Notes under the pieces: generated by a model
What the model saw: the letters and a program-made list of their open reading frames with translations, nothing else
Told to the model about the DNA's origin: nothing
Database searches by the model: none
Made by a program: the position numbers and the translations under genes
NCBI GenBank assembly: GCA_947374485.1
Contig: CANCCF010000051.1
Coordinates: 1 to 23,880 of the forward strand
Reading direction: 5' to 3'
DNA from: Comamonadaceae bacterium
Lineage (GTDB): Bacteria; Pseudomonadota; Gammaproteobacteria; Burkholderiales; Burkholderiaceae_C
Length of the DNA stretch: 23,880 bases
Shown: piece by piece, positions 7,192 through 14,621 of the stretch
How the letters are laid out: the number at the start of each line of letters is the position of its first letter
Numbering within the stretch: the first letter of the stretch is position 1

Positions 7192-8315
7192 CACCACGAC
7201 ACCATACGCCCCACGAAGGCATGCCCCCACTGGACGAATCCGGGCCACCGTTGAGCTTTTTCGAGTTCTGGCCCATGTGGGCCTTTTATCCACCGGTTTT
7301 TCTGTACGTGCTGTGGCTGATGGTGCGCTACCGGGGGGTGATGTTGCCCACTGTGGCCAATCCTTCTTTTCCCGGTGGCGGGTTCTTCGGCGAGTCCAAG
7401 GCTGAAATACTTTCCCTTGCGGTGCGCCATGCGTCGCAATGGGTGGCACCCTTTGTGCTGGTAGAGCGGCCCGCGCTGGACGCACCTGGCAGCGTGAGCC
7501 TGGAAGCACTGAGCGCATCGGTCATGGCCCAATTGCAAGGCGCCGGGCTGGCACTGCCGCTGGTGGCCAAGCCTGATCTGGGTTGCCGCGGTGCAGGCGT
7601 CAAATTGATGCGCAGCGAAGCTGACATAAAGGCCTATCTGCAGGCCTTTCCGGCGGGCGCGCGGCTGCTGCTGCAGCAGTTGGTCGATTTTGAAGGAGAG
7701 GCCGGCATTTTCTATTGCCGCCACCCGGACGAAGCCAAGGGACGCATCATCTCCATCACGCTGAAGTACTTTCCGCATGTCACGGGCGACGGCCAGCGCA
7801 ATCTGCGGGAGCTGATCCTGGCCAACCCAAGGGCCGGCCGGCTCTCGCACCTGTACCTCAAACGCCACGCCAACCGGCTCGACACCGTGCCTGCTGCAGG
7901 CGAGCCGGTGCGCCTGGCCTTCGCCGGAAGCCACAGCCGGGGAGCCATCTTCCGCAATGGGACTGACCTGGTCACACCGGAAATGGAGGCCAGCTTCGAT
8001 GCCATCTCCCAAAGCCTGCCGGAGTTCTACTTTGGCCGCTATGACATCCGCTTTGCCCGTTTTTCCGACGTGCAGGCTGGCACCGGCTTCACGATTGTGG
8101 AGGCCAACGGCGCGGGCGCAGAAAGCACCCACATCTGGGACCGCAGTACCGGCCTTTTCAAAGCCTGGCGTGATTTGATGAAGCAGTACCGCCTGCTGTT
8201 CCAGATCGGGCGCGCCAACGCCGACCGGGGCTTCAAACCCCTGAGCCTGGCTGAATTCCGCCAGTGGCACCGGCGTGAAAAGACCTTGACACCGCTGTAT
8301 CCGGCGACGGATTGA
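7188..8315 (+). CDS. Membrane-anchored ATP-grasp ligase of unknown substrate
   Basis: The 375 aa protein begins with a short polar segment and a membrane-associated stretch (FWPMWAFYPPVFLYVLWLMV, about residues 27-46). An ATP-grasp fold follows: LPLVAKPDLGCRGAGVKLM (ATP-binding lysine and glycine-rich loop), LLLQQLVDFEGEAGIFYCR, a central RIISITLKYFPHVTGDG, and the metal-binding FTIVEANGAGAES near the C-terminus. ATP-grasp enzymes join a carboxylate to an amine or thiol through an acyl-phosphate. Database entries often label such proteins D-Ala-D-Ala ligase-like, but the sequence gives no specific support for that substrate. Coupling to DedA (ATGA overlap) and the N-terminal helix suggest a lipid or envelope precursor as substrate, which is inference. 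Confidence 0.78.
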   Translation: MTPRHHTPHEGMPPLDESGPPLSFFEFWPMWAFYPPVFLYVLWLMVRYRGVMLPTVANPSFPGGGFFGESKAEILSLAVRHASQWVAPFVLVERPALDAPGSVSLEALSASVMAQLQGAGLALPLVAKPDLGCRGAGVKLMRSEADIKAYLQAFPAGARLLLQQLVDFEGEAGIFYCRHPDEAKGRIISITLKYFPHVTGDGQRNLRELILANPRAGRLSHLYLKRHANRLDTVPAAGEPVRLAFAGSHSRGAIFRNGTDLVTPEMEASFDAISQSLPEFYFGRYDIRFARFSDVQAGTGFTIVEANGAGAESTHIWDRSTGLFKAWRDLMKQYRLLFQIGRANADRGFKPLSLAEFRQWHRREKTLTPLYPATD

Positions 8316-8341
8316 AAGCCACCAACCTGACACACCACACC

Positions 8342-8899
8342 ATGCATCGCACATCTGCACCCACCTCCCCTGCTGCGCTCTGGCAATACAACGCCGTGCT
8401 ACTGACACAGGCCATTGCCATGGTCGAACGGTTGCTGGCGCAGGCCCGCCCCGGTTTCGTCTATGCGCGGGCCGTGGGTCCGCACCTGCGGCATATCGTG
8501 GAGCACTACCAGGCCGTGCTGACAGCCCTGCCCACCGCAAGCCGCTGCGTGGACTACGACGCGCGCGACCGTGACCTGCGCATGCAAAGCGAGCCCGAGG
8601 CCACGCTGGGCGCCTTGCGGCAGACCATCACGCAGTTGTCGATCTGCGCGGAGGATGCAGGCCACACTCTGGCCATGCCACTGGCAACGCGGCTACAAGC
8701 CGGCCTGAGTGGTGAACTGGAGGCCACGGTGCCCACCACCCTGGGGCGTGAACTGCTGTTTTTGGCCTCGCACACGGTGCACCATTACGCTTTGCTGGGC
8801 CACTACTGCCGGGAAGCCGGGGTAGACCTCGGGCCCGATTTCGGCAAGGCGCCCGCCACCATTGCCTTCGAGCAGGCCAAGCCCGCCGTCAGTGCCTGA
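8342..8899 (+). CDS. DinB-like four-helix metal-binding protein
   Basis: The 185 aa protein resembles DinB/YfiT-type four-helix bundles. VGPHLRHIVEHYQAVL near residues 46-60 and LASHTVHHYALLGHYCREAGVDL near 141-163 supply the histidines (about H51, H144 and H148) expected for the metal triad. The C-terminal PDFGKAPATIAFE is a recurrent ending in this subgroup. DinB superfamily members include thiol-dependent transferases and many proteins with no known reaction. The ATG at 8342 is taken as start. An in-frame TTG at 8312 overlaps the stop of the ATP-grasp gene and could be the coupled start; neither has a strong Shine-Dalgarno. It sits inside the compact operon, two bases before the NRDE gene. 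Confidence 0.72.
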   Translation: MHRTSAPTSPAALWQYNAVLLTQAIAMVERLLAQARPGFVYARAVGPHLRHIVEHYQAVLTALPTASRCVDYDARDRDLRMQSEPEATLGALRQTITQLSICAEDAGHTLAMPLATRLQAGLSGELEATVPTTLGRELLFLASHTVHHYALLGHYCREAGVDLGPDFGKAPATIAFEQAKPAVSA

Positions 8900-8901
8900 G
8901 C

Positions 8902-9648
8902 ATGTGCCTGATTGCCTGGAACTGGCAGCGCGCGTCCGGTACGTTGGTGCTGGCGGCCAATCGCGATGAGTTCTACCAGCGGCCTGCACAGGCTTTGCAA
9001 TGGTGGGAGGACGCGCAGATTCTGGCCGGACGTGACCTGAGTGCCGGGGGCACCTGGCTTGGCGTCAGCCGCAGTGGGCGCATGGCGGCCTTGACCAATT
9101 ACCGCGACCCCGGGGGCTTTCGCGCAGACGCTGTCTCGCGCGGCAAGCTGGTGACCGATTTTTTGCGTGGCAGCCAGTCCGCAGCAGCCTGTCTGGAGGC
9201 CGTGCTGCCATCGGTGGACCACTACAACGCGTTCAACCTGCTGGTGTGGGACGGCAGGCAGCTCATGGGCCTGGAGAGCCGCCACCGGCGCGCCTTTGCC
9301 ATGGCGCCTGGCATGGGCGCGGTGTCCAACGCGGATTTTTTCACCCCATGGCCCAAGGTGCAAAGACTCACCACAGGCCTGGCGCGCGCAACCGCCCTTT
9401 GCGTGGCGGATCAGGACACCACTCTGTGGGACTTGCTGTCAGATACCCACACAGCACCCGACTCCGAACTGCCTGCAACCGGCATCCCCTTGGAGCGTGA
9501 ACGTTGCCTGTCTGCCGCCTTCATCCGCACACCGGACTACGGCACACGTGCCAGCACTTTGCTGCACTTGGGCCCGCAAGGGCTGCGCATGCAGGAGCGC
9601 AGGTTTGACAGCACGGGCTTTACGGGATCATCTGCCTTTACCCTCTGA
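8902..9648 (+). CDS. NRDE-family (TANGO2-like) protein
   Basis: The 248 aa protein carries the family-defining NRDE motif in LVLAANRDEFYQRP. The N-terminal MCLI (Cys2 exposed after Met removal), GRDLSAGGTWLGV and ALTNYRDP are also typical of this family. These proteins have an Ntn-hydrolase-like layout with a conserved N-terminal cysteine. Eukaryotic TANGO2 is linked to Golgi organisation, haem handling and lipid metabolism, while the bacterial role is not settled. It is the last gene of the run that begins with the YHS protein. It ends 37 bases from the stop of the convergent ygiQ gene, with no clear terminator between them. Confidence 0.88.
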   Translation: MCLIAWNWQRASGTLVLAANRDEFYQRPAQALQWWEDAQILAGRDLSAGGTWLGVSRSGRMAALTNYRDPGGFRADAVSRGKLVTDFLRGSQSAAACLEAVLPSVDHYNAFNLLVWDGRQLMGLESRHRRAFAMAPGMGAVSNADFFTPWPKVQRLTTGLARATALCVADQDTTLWDLLSDTHTAPDSELPATGIPLERERCLSAAFIRTPDYGTRASTLLHLGPQGLRMQERRFDSTGFTGSSAFTL

Positions 9649-9685
9649 GTCCCACAGGGTCGGCCGGGCCCGGAGGCCTTGCAAA

Positions 9686-12070
9686 CTAAACCGGACGGCG
9701 CTTGCCCGCCTTGGCGGCGGTGCCGGTCACACGCGGCGGCAAGCCGGTGTGCTGGGTCAACATGCGCCCCTTGATCACCGCAGCAGCCTTCCCCGCCACC
9801 GGCGTCGAGTTCTTCTTGCGCGCGCTCTCATACGCACCGTCGTTCAGAGGCTGGAAAGTGGGAATGAGATGGTGCTTGCCATTGCCCACCAGATCGGCCC
9901 GGCCCATGGCCTTGAGCGTCTCGCGCAGGAGCGGCCAGTTCTTGGGGTCGTGGTAGCGCAGGAAGGCCTTGTGCAAGCGGCGGCGTTTCTCGCCGCGCAC
10001 GATGTCCACGGTCTCCTCGTCACTCTCGGCGGTGCGGTGCACCTTGCGCAGGGTGTTGCGCCCGCTGTGGTACATCGCGGTGGCGGTGGCCATGGGGCTG
10101 GGGTAAAAGGTTTGCACCTGGTCGGCCCGGAAGCCATTCTTCTTCAGCCAGATGGCCAGGTTCATCATGTCTTCATCGCTGGTGCCGGGGTGGGCGGCGA
10201 TGAAGTAGGGCACCAGAAACTGCTTCTTGCCTGCTTCGAGTGAGAACTTCTCGAACAGCTGCTTGAACTTGTCATAAGAGCCGATGCCGGGCTTCATCAT
10301 CTTGGTCAGCGGCCCTTGCTCGGTGTGCTCGGGCGCAATCTTCAGATAGCCGCCCACGTGGTGCTGCACCAGTTCCTTGACGTATTCGGGGCTTTTGACG
10401 GCCAGGTCGTAGCGCAGGCCGGAGCCAATCAGGATCTTCTTCACGCCCTTGAGCGCGCGCCCTCGGCGGTACATCTGGATGAGCGGTCCGTGGTCGGTGC
10501 CCAGGTTCTGGCAGATACCGGGGTAGACGCAGCTGGGCTTGCGGCAGGCCGCCTCGATCTCCGGGCTCTTGCAGCCCAGGCGGTACATATTGGCGGTCGG
10601 CCCGCCCAGGTCGGAGATGGTGCCGGTAAAGCCCTTGACCTTGTCGCGGATGTCCTCGATCTCCTTGATGACCGAGTCTTCCGAGCGGCTCTGGATGATG
10701 CGGCCCTCGTGCTCGGTAATCGAGCAAAAGGTGCAGCCGCCAAAGCAGCCGCGCATGATGTTGATGGAAAAACGGATCATCTCCCAGGCCGGGATCTTGG
10801 TGGCGCCGTCATGGCTGCCGTGCTCGTCCGCATAGGCCGGGTGCGGGCTGCGCGCATAGGGCAGGTCGAACACCATGTCCATCTCGGCGGTGGTGAGCGG
10901 GATGGGGGGCGGGGTGATCCACACATCACGTGCGGTCACACCCTCGCCGTGCGCCTGCACCAGCGCGCGGGCGTTGCCGGGGTTGGTCTCCAGGTGCAGG
11001 ATGCGGTTCGCGTGGGCGTACAGCACCGGGTCGCTTTTGACCTGTTCGTAGCTGGGCAGGCGGATCACCGAGCGGTCGCGCGGCGGCACTTTCAATTTGC
11101 CCTTGAGCGCGGGATTGGGATGGAAGGTGATGGGAGATGCGTTGGATGCAGCGGACGCCTTGGTTTTGACGGCCACAGCGGCTGATGCGGGGCCAGCGAT
11201 TTCAGCAGCCAGCGCCACCGCTCTGGCCTCGTCTTCTTTGGCGCAGGTGGCGCCCTGCTCCGCCGCCTGCTCGCTCGTGGTCATATAGGGGTTGACGTGC
11301 GCTTCCACGCGGCCAATCTCGTCCACGCTGCTGGAGTCGATTTCAAACCAGCCCTGCCCGCTCTCGTCATCGGGCCTGCGCACAAAGGCGGTGCCGCGCA
11401 CATCGGTGATGGACAGCACGGGCTCGCGCGCCGCCAAACGGTGCGCAATCTCCACCAGGGCGCGCTCGGCGTTGCCGTACAGCAGCAGGTCGCACTTGGC
11501 GTCCACCACAATCGAGCGGCGCACCTTGTCGCTCCAGTAGTCGTAGTGGGCGATGCGGCGCAGGCTGCCTTCAATGCCACCCAAAATCAGCGGCACGTCT
11601 TTGTAGGCCTCGCGGCAGCGCTGGCTGTAGACAATGGCTGCGCGGTCCGGCCGCTTACCCGCCACGTCGCCGGGGGTGTAGGCATCGTCGCTGCGGATCT
11701 TGCGGTCGGCCGTGTAGCGGTTGATCATGGAATCCATGTTGCCCGCCGTCACGCCCCAAAACAAATTGGGCTTGCCTAATGCTTTAAAGGCCTCGGCACT
11801 GGTCCAGTCGGGCTGGGCGATGATGCCTACGCGAAAGCCTTGGGCTTCGAGCATGCGGCCAATCACGGCCATGCCAAAGCTGGGGTGGTCCACATAGGCA
11901 TCGCCCGTGACCAGAATCACATCGCAGCTGTCCCAGCCCAGCTTGTCCATTTCGGCGCGGCTCATGGGCAGGAAGGGGGCCGTGCCAAAGCGGCTAGCCC
12001 AGTACTTGCGGTAGCTGGAGAGCGGTTTTGCGGCGCGCGCGAAAAAAGAGACGTCGAGGGGGGCGTTCAT
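9686..12070 (-). CDS. ygiQ: YgiQ-family radical SAM protein
   Basis: The 794 aa protein matches YgiQ along its length. The N-terminal domain has ILVTGDAYVDHPSFG and LGGIEGSLRRIAHYDYWSD. The radical SAM core carries the cluster-binding cysteines C442, C446 and C449 in RGCFGGCTFCS, followed by SRSEDSVIKEIEDI and FTGTISDLGGPTANMY. The C-terminal part has EHTEQGPLTKMMKP and VQTFYPSPMATATAMY. The family is widespread but its reaction is unknown; it binds a 4Fe-4S cluster and S-adenosylmethionine. A low-complexity Ala-rich insertion occupies about residues 270-315, before the PNPALKGK segment. The ribosome-binding site is weak, the start fits family N-termini (SFFARAAKPLSSYRKYW), and the gene stands alone between two plus-strand operons. 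Confidence 0.93.
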   Translation of the reverse strand: MNAPLDVSFFARAAKPLSSYRKYWASRFGTAPFLPMSRAEMDKLGWDSCDVILVTGDAYVDHPSFGMAVIGRMLEAQGFRVGIIAQPDWTSAEAFKALGKPNLFWGVTAGNMDSMINRYTADRKIRSDDAYTPGDVAGKRPDRAAIVYSQRCREAYKDVPLILGGIEGSLRRIAHYDYWSDKVRRSIVVDAKCDLLLYGNAERALVEIAHRLAAREPVLSITDVRGTAFVRRPDDESGQGWFEIDSSSVDEIGRVEAHVNPYMTTSEQAAEQGATCAKEDEARAVALAAEIAGPASAAVAVKTKASAASNASPITFHPNPALKGKLKVPPRDRSVIRLPSYEQVKSDPVLYAHANRILHLETNPGNARALVQAHGEGVTARDVWITPPPIPLTTAEMDMVFDLPYARSPHPAYADEHGSHDGATKIPAWEMIRFSINIMRGCFGGCTFCSITEHEGRIIQSRSEDSVIKEIEDIRDKVKGFTGTISDLGGPTANMYRLGCKSPEIEAACRKPSCVYPGICQNLGTDHGPLIQMYRRGRALKGVKKILIGSGLRYDLAVKSPEYVKELVQHHVGGYLKIAPEHTEQGPLTKMMKPGIGSYDKFKQLFEKFSLEAGKKQFLVPYFIAAHPGTSDEDMMNLAIWLKKNGFRADQVQTFYPSPMATATAMYHSGRNTLRKVHRTAESDEETVDIVRGEKRRRLHKAFLRYHDPKNWPLLRETLKAMGRADLVGNGKHHLIPTFQPLNDGAYESARKKNSTPVAGKAAAVIKGRMLTQHTGLPPRVTGTAAKAGKRRPV

Positions 12071-12283
12071 CAGGGATACCGGGGGGAGATAAGGGGTGAG
12101 TGTACGGTTTTACGCATGCCATTGGCCAAGGCAAGGCTACTGGCGCACGCCAAGTGGCACCGTGTAAACCCCAACGCCATTCTTGAAACAGGCACCAATA
12201 TTGCATGCTTTGGACCGTAGAATCATTTTTTGCTTATCAACCCGGCTGCAGAGCCTCTGCGGCATCTACTGGAAACTGACTAC
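12071..12283. other. Divergent intergenic region between ygiQ and the ABC operon
   Basis: This 213-base gap must hold the promoters of both flanking genes. On the plus strand a TAGAAT at 12218-12223 could be a -10 box, but no convincing -35 lies at the right distance. A T-run follows it at 12225-12230. No conserved small gene, riboswitch or long inverted repeat was recognised. Confidence 0.3.
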
Positions 12284-13123
12284 ATGAAGAAACTGCTCTT
12301 GACACTGGCCGCCGCTTCCCTGCTCGCCGCCTGCGGCAAAAAAGAAGAACCGGCGCCTGCCGCGGCCCCTGCCGCTGCACCGGTGGCTTCCGCGCCCGCT
12401 GCTGAAGCCGCACCCCTGATGGTTGCCATCGACCCCACCTACGAGCCCTTCACCTTCAAGACCGCCGACGGCAAGCCCACAGGTTTTGACGTGGACATTG
12501 CCAACGCCCTGTGCGAACAAATCAAGCGCAAGTGCGAATTTGTCGAGCAGGTGTGGGACAGCATGATCCCCGGCCTGAATGCCAAGAAGTACGACGTCAT
12601 CATCTCCTCCATGTCGATCACCGACGACCGCCTGAAGGAAGTGGACTTCACCGACAAGTACTACAACACCCCCAGCCGCATCGTGCTGAAAAAATCGGTC
12701 AAGTACACCGACCCTGCCTCCATCAAGGGCAAGAAGATCGGTGTTCTGAAGGGCAGCACGCAAGAGAAGTACGCCATGGGTGACCTGAAGCCCGCCGGTG
12801 TGATCGTCAACTCCTACGAAGCGCAAGACCAGGTCTACCTGGACATCAAGTCCGGCCGCCTGGACGGCACCGTGGCTGACTACATGGAAGTCACCGGCGG
12901 TTTCCTCAGCAAGCCTGAGGGCGCCAACTACACCCTGGTGGGCCCGGACCTGAAGGACCCGAAGTACTACGGCTACGGCGCCGGCATTGCCCTGCGCAAG
13001 GGTGAAGACAAGCTCAAGGGCGAGTTGAACGACGCCATCAAGGCCATCCGCGCCAACGGCAGCTACAAGACCATCGCCGACAAGTACTTCGCCAAGTACA
13101 ACATCGACGTCTACGGCGAGTAA
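12284..13123 (+). CDS. Polar amino-acid ABC transporter, substrate-binding lipoprotein
   Basis: The 279 aa protein is a family 3 solute-binding protein. A lipoprotein signal ends in LLAAC with Cys17 as the lipidation site, followed by a long Ala/Pro/Glu linker (residues 18-46). The binding domain begins PLMVAIDPTYEPFTFK and includes GFDVDIANALCEQI, the family signature MIPGLNAKKYDVIISSMSITDDRL and VDFTDKYYNTPSRIVLKK. Lysine/arginine/ornithine- and octopine-type binding proteins share this pattern, so a basic or acylated amino acid is likely. The ATG at 12284 is fixed by the signal peptide, with GGAAA upstream. A strong hairpin after the stop probably sets a higher level for this component than for the permeases downstream. 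Confidence 0.9.
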   Translation: MKKLLLTLAAASLLAACGKKEEPAPAAAPAAAPVASAPAAEAAPLMVAIDPTYEPFTFKTADGKPTGFDVDIANALCEQIKRKCEFVEQVWDSMIPGLNAKKYDVIISSMSITDDRLKEVDFTDKYYNTPSRIVLKKSVKYTDPASIKGKKIGVLKGSTQEKYAMGDLKPAGVIVNSYEAQDQVYLDIKSGRLDGTVADYMEVTGGFLSKPEGANYTLVGPDLKDPKYYGYGAGIALRKGEDKLKGELNDAIKAIRANGSYKTIADKYFAKYNIDVYGE

Positions 13124-13137
13124 GTCGCCTAGCCAGC

Positions 13138-13175
13138 AAAACGACAGCGCGAAGCTCCTTCACGCTGTCGTTTTT
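13138..13175 (+). terminator. Strong hairpin with T-run, probable attenuating terminator inside the operon
   Basis: AAAACGACAGCG (13138-13149) pairs perfectly with CGCTGTCGTTTT (13163-13174). The stem continues after one mismatch through GAAG/CTTC, with a three-base loop. The 3' arm runs into TTTTT. This is a textbook intrinsic terminator placed after the binding-protein gene and before the permease genes. Such placement typically gives partial readthrough and excess binding protein. Confidence 0.8.
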
Positions 13176-13207
13176 GTTTGTCTCGCTGTCGCTTACCTGG
13201 GCACGCT

Positions 13208-13894
13208 ATGAATGGTTACTACCTCTCGATACTCAACGGCGCCCTGCTGACGGTGGGGGTGTCCCTGCTGGCCCTGTTGGTGGCCATCATTCTGGGCTTG
13301 CTGGGGGCCGCAGCCAAGCTCTCGGGCAACAAGCTGCTGGTCGCAGTGGGAACGGCCTACACCACCATCATCCGCGGCATCCCCGATCTGGTGGTGATGC
13401 TGCTGGTGTTTTACGGTGGCACCATGGGCCTGAACCACTTGCTGGCGGCCCTGGGTAGCAAGGGCAATGTGGACATCAACCCCTTCTTTGCCGGGGTGCT
13501 CACCATCGGATTCATTTATGGCGCCTACATGACGGAATCGTTCCGCGGTGCCATCCTCTCCATTCCCAAGGGGCAGATGGAAGCGGCCTGGGCCTTTGGC
13601 ATGGGCCGGGTGCAGACCTTCATACGCATCACCGCACCGCAAATGGTGCGCTACGCCCTGCCCAGCTTCACCAACAACTGGCTGGTGCTGATCAAGGCCA
13701 CCGCCCTGGTGAGCCTGATTGGCCTGAAAGAAATGACCTATCTGGCCAAGCAAGCGAGTGCTGCCACGCGCTCACCCTTTGCCTTCTTTTTGTTTACCGC
13801 CGCGCTGTTTCTGGTCTACACCTCGGTCTCGCTGTATGCGCTGCGCAAGCTCAACGAGCGCTACAGCCTGGGCGCCAAGAGGGGCACGCTATGA
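13208..13894 (+). CDS. Polar amino-acid ABC transporter permease (HisQ-like)
   Basis: The 228 aa inner-membrane permease has about five helices. The opening GYYLSILNGALLTVGVSLLALL and TIIRGIPDLVVMLLVFYGG are typical of the His/Glu/Gln/Arg permease family. The EAA loop (MEAAWAFGMGRVQTFIRITAPQM) contacts the ATPase, and ALPSFTNNWLVLIKATALVSLIG follows. The ATG at 13208 was chosen; an upstream GTG-type extension would run back into the hairpin and lacks family similarity. Its stop overlaps the next permease start (ATGA), so the two permeases are coupled and probably form a heterodimer. Confidence 0.92.
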   Translation: MNGYYLSILNGALLTVGVSLLALLVAIILGLLGAAAKLSGNKLLVAVGTAYTTIIRGIPDLVVMLLVFYGGTMGLNHLLAALGSKGNVDINPFFAGVLTIGFIYGAYMTESFRGAILSIPKGQMEAAWAFGMGRVQTFIRITAPQMVRYALPSFTNNWLVLIKATALVSLIGLKEMTYLAKQASAATRSPFAFFLFTAALFLVYTSVSLYALRKLNERYSLGAKRGTL

Positions 13895-14604
13895 AGTGGG
13901 AAGTCATTCTCAAACCCGAGAACCTGGCGCTCTACGGTGAAGGCATTCTCACCACGCTGGGCCTGCTGTTTTCTTCACTGGGCATTGGTGCGGTGCTGGC
14001 ACTGCTGTTTGCCTTGGCGCTGACCGGCCCGTGGGCGCCGCTGCGCTGGATCGTCGGCGCCTATACCTACGTGATTCGCGGCACGCCCTTGCTGATTCAG
14101 GTCTACCTGATCTATTACGGCCTGGGCCAACTGGAGTGGATTCAGGCGCGCTGGGACGATGTCTGGCCGTGGACGCACTTCAAGGAGCCCTTCTTTTGCG
14201 CCCTGCTGGCCTTCAGCCTGAACACTGCGGGCTACACCGCCGAGATGCTGGCCGGTGCCATCCGCGAGACCAACGCCGGAGAGATCGAGGCCGCGCAGGC
14301 CTTTGGCATGAGCCGCTTCAAGGTGATGCTGCGCATCGTGCTGCCCAGCGCCCTGCGCCGCACCCTGCCTGCCTACAGCAACGAGGTGGTGATGATGTTG
14401 CAAAGCACCAGCCTGGCCAGCGCCGTGCCCAGCATGCTCGACGTTACCGCTGCGGCCAGCCGCGTCTACTCCGATTTTTATTTACCGTTTGAGGCCTACA
14501 TCGCGGCGGCCGCCATTTACCTGGTGGCGTCTTTCTGCCTGATTGGCGTGTTCCGCCTGGCCGAGCGGCACTTCCTGGCCTACCTGGCGCCGCGCCAGCA
14601 CTGA
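13891..14604 (+). CDS. Polar amino-acid ABC transporter permease (HisM-like)
   Basis: The 237 aa partner permease has GILTTLGLLFSSLGIGAVLAL, the conserved YVIRGTPLLIQVYLIYYG, and the EAA loop IEAAQAFGMSRFKVMLRIVLP. RTLPAYSNEVVMMLQSTSLAS follows, which matches HisM-type permeases. A segment QARWDDVWPWTHFKEPFF corresponds to the periplasmic loop seen in histidine/arginine-type systems. The start overlaps the preceding gene by four bases. The next gene, 17 bases downstream, is not the ATPase but a metal-dependent deacylase, which suggests the transported compound is an acylated amino acid or is processed by that enzyme. Confidence 0.92.
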   Translation: MKWEVILKPENLALYGEGILTTLGLLFSSLGIGAVLALLFALALTGPWAPLRWIVGAYTYVIRGTPLLIQVYLIYYGLGQLEWIQARWDDVWPWTHFKEPFFCALLAFSLNTAGYTAEMLAGAIRETNAGEIEAAQAFGMSRFKVMLRIVLPSALRRTLPAYSNEVVMMLQSTSLASAVPSMLDVTAAASRVYSDFYLPFEAYIAAAAIYLVASFCLIGVFRLAERHFLAYLAPRQH

Positions 14605-14621
14605 GCGGCACACCCATCACC

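Noticed and set aside
7161..8540. Minus-strand open frame of 459 codons opposite the ATP-grasp gene
   Set aside because: It has no recognisable motif, and the plus-strand frame contains all ATP-grasp motifs and is coupled to DedA.
9662..9678. CCGGGCCCGG palindrome between the convergent NRDE and ygiQ genes as a terminator
   Set aside because: It has no loop and no T-run on either strand, so it does not support an intrinsic terminator call.
10316..11185. Plus-strand open frame of 289 codons opposite ygiQ
   Set aside because: Its composition is that of a shadow frame, and ygiQ is unambiguous on the other strand.
12218..12223. TAGAAT as -10 box of the ABC operon promoter
   Set aside because: No -35 box with acceptable spacing was found; a TTGAAA at 12183-12188 is about 29 bases away. 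It is mentioned only within the intergenic entry.
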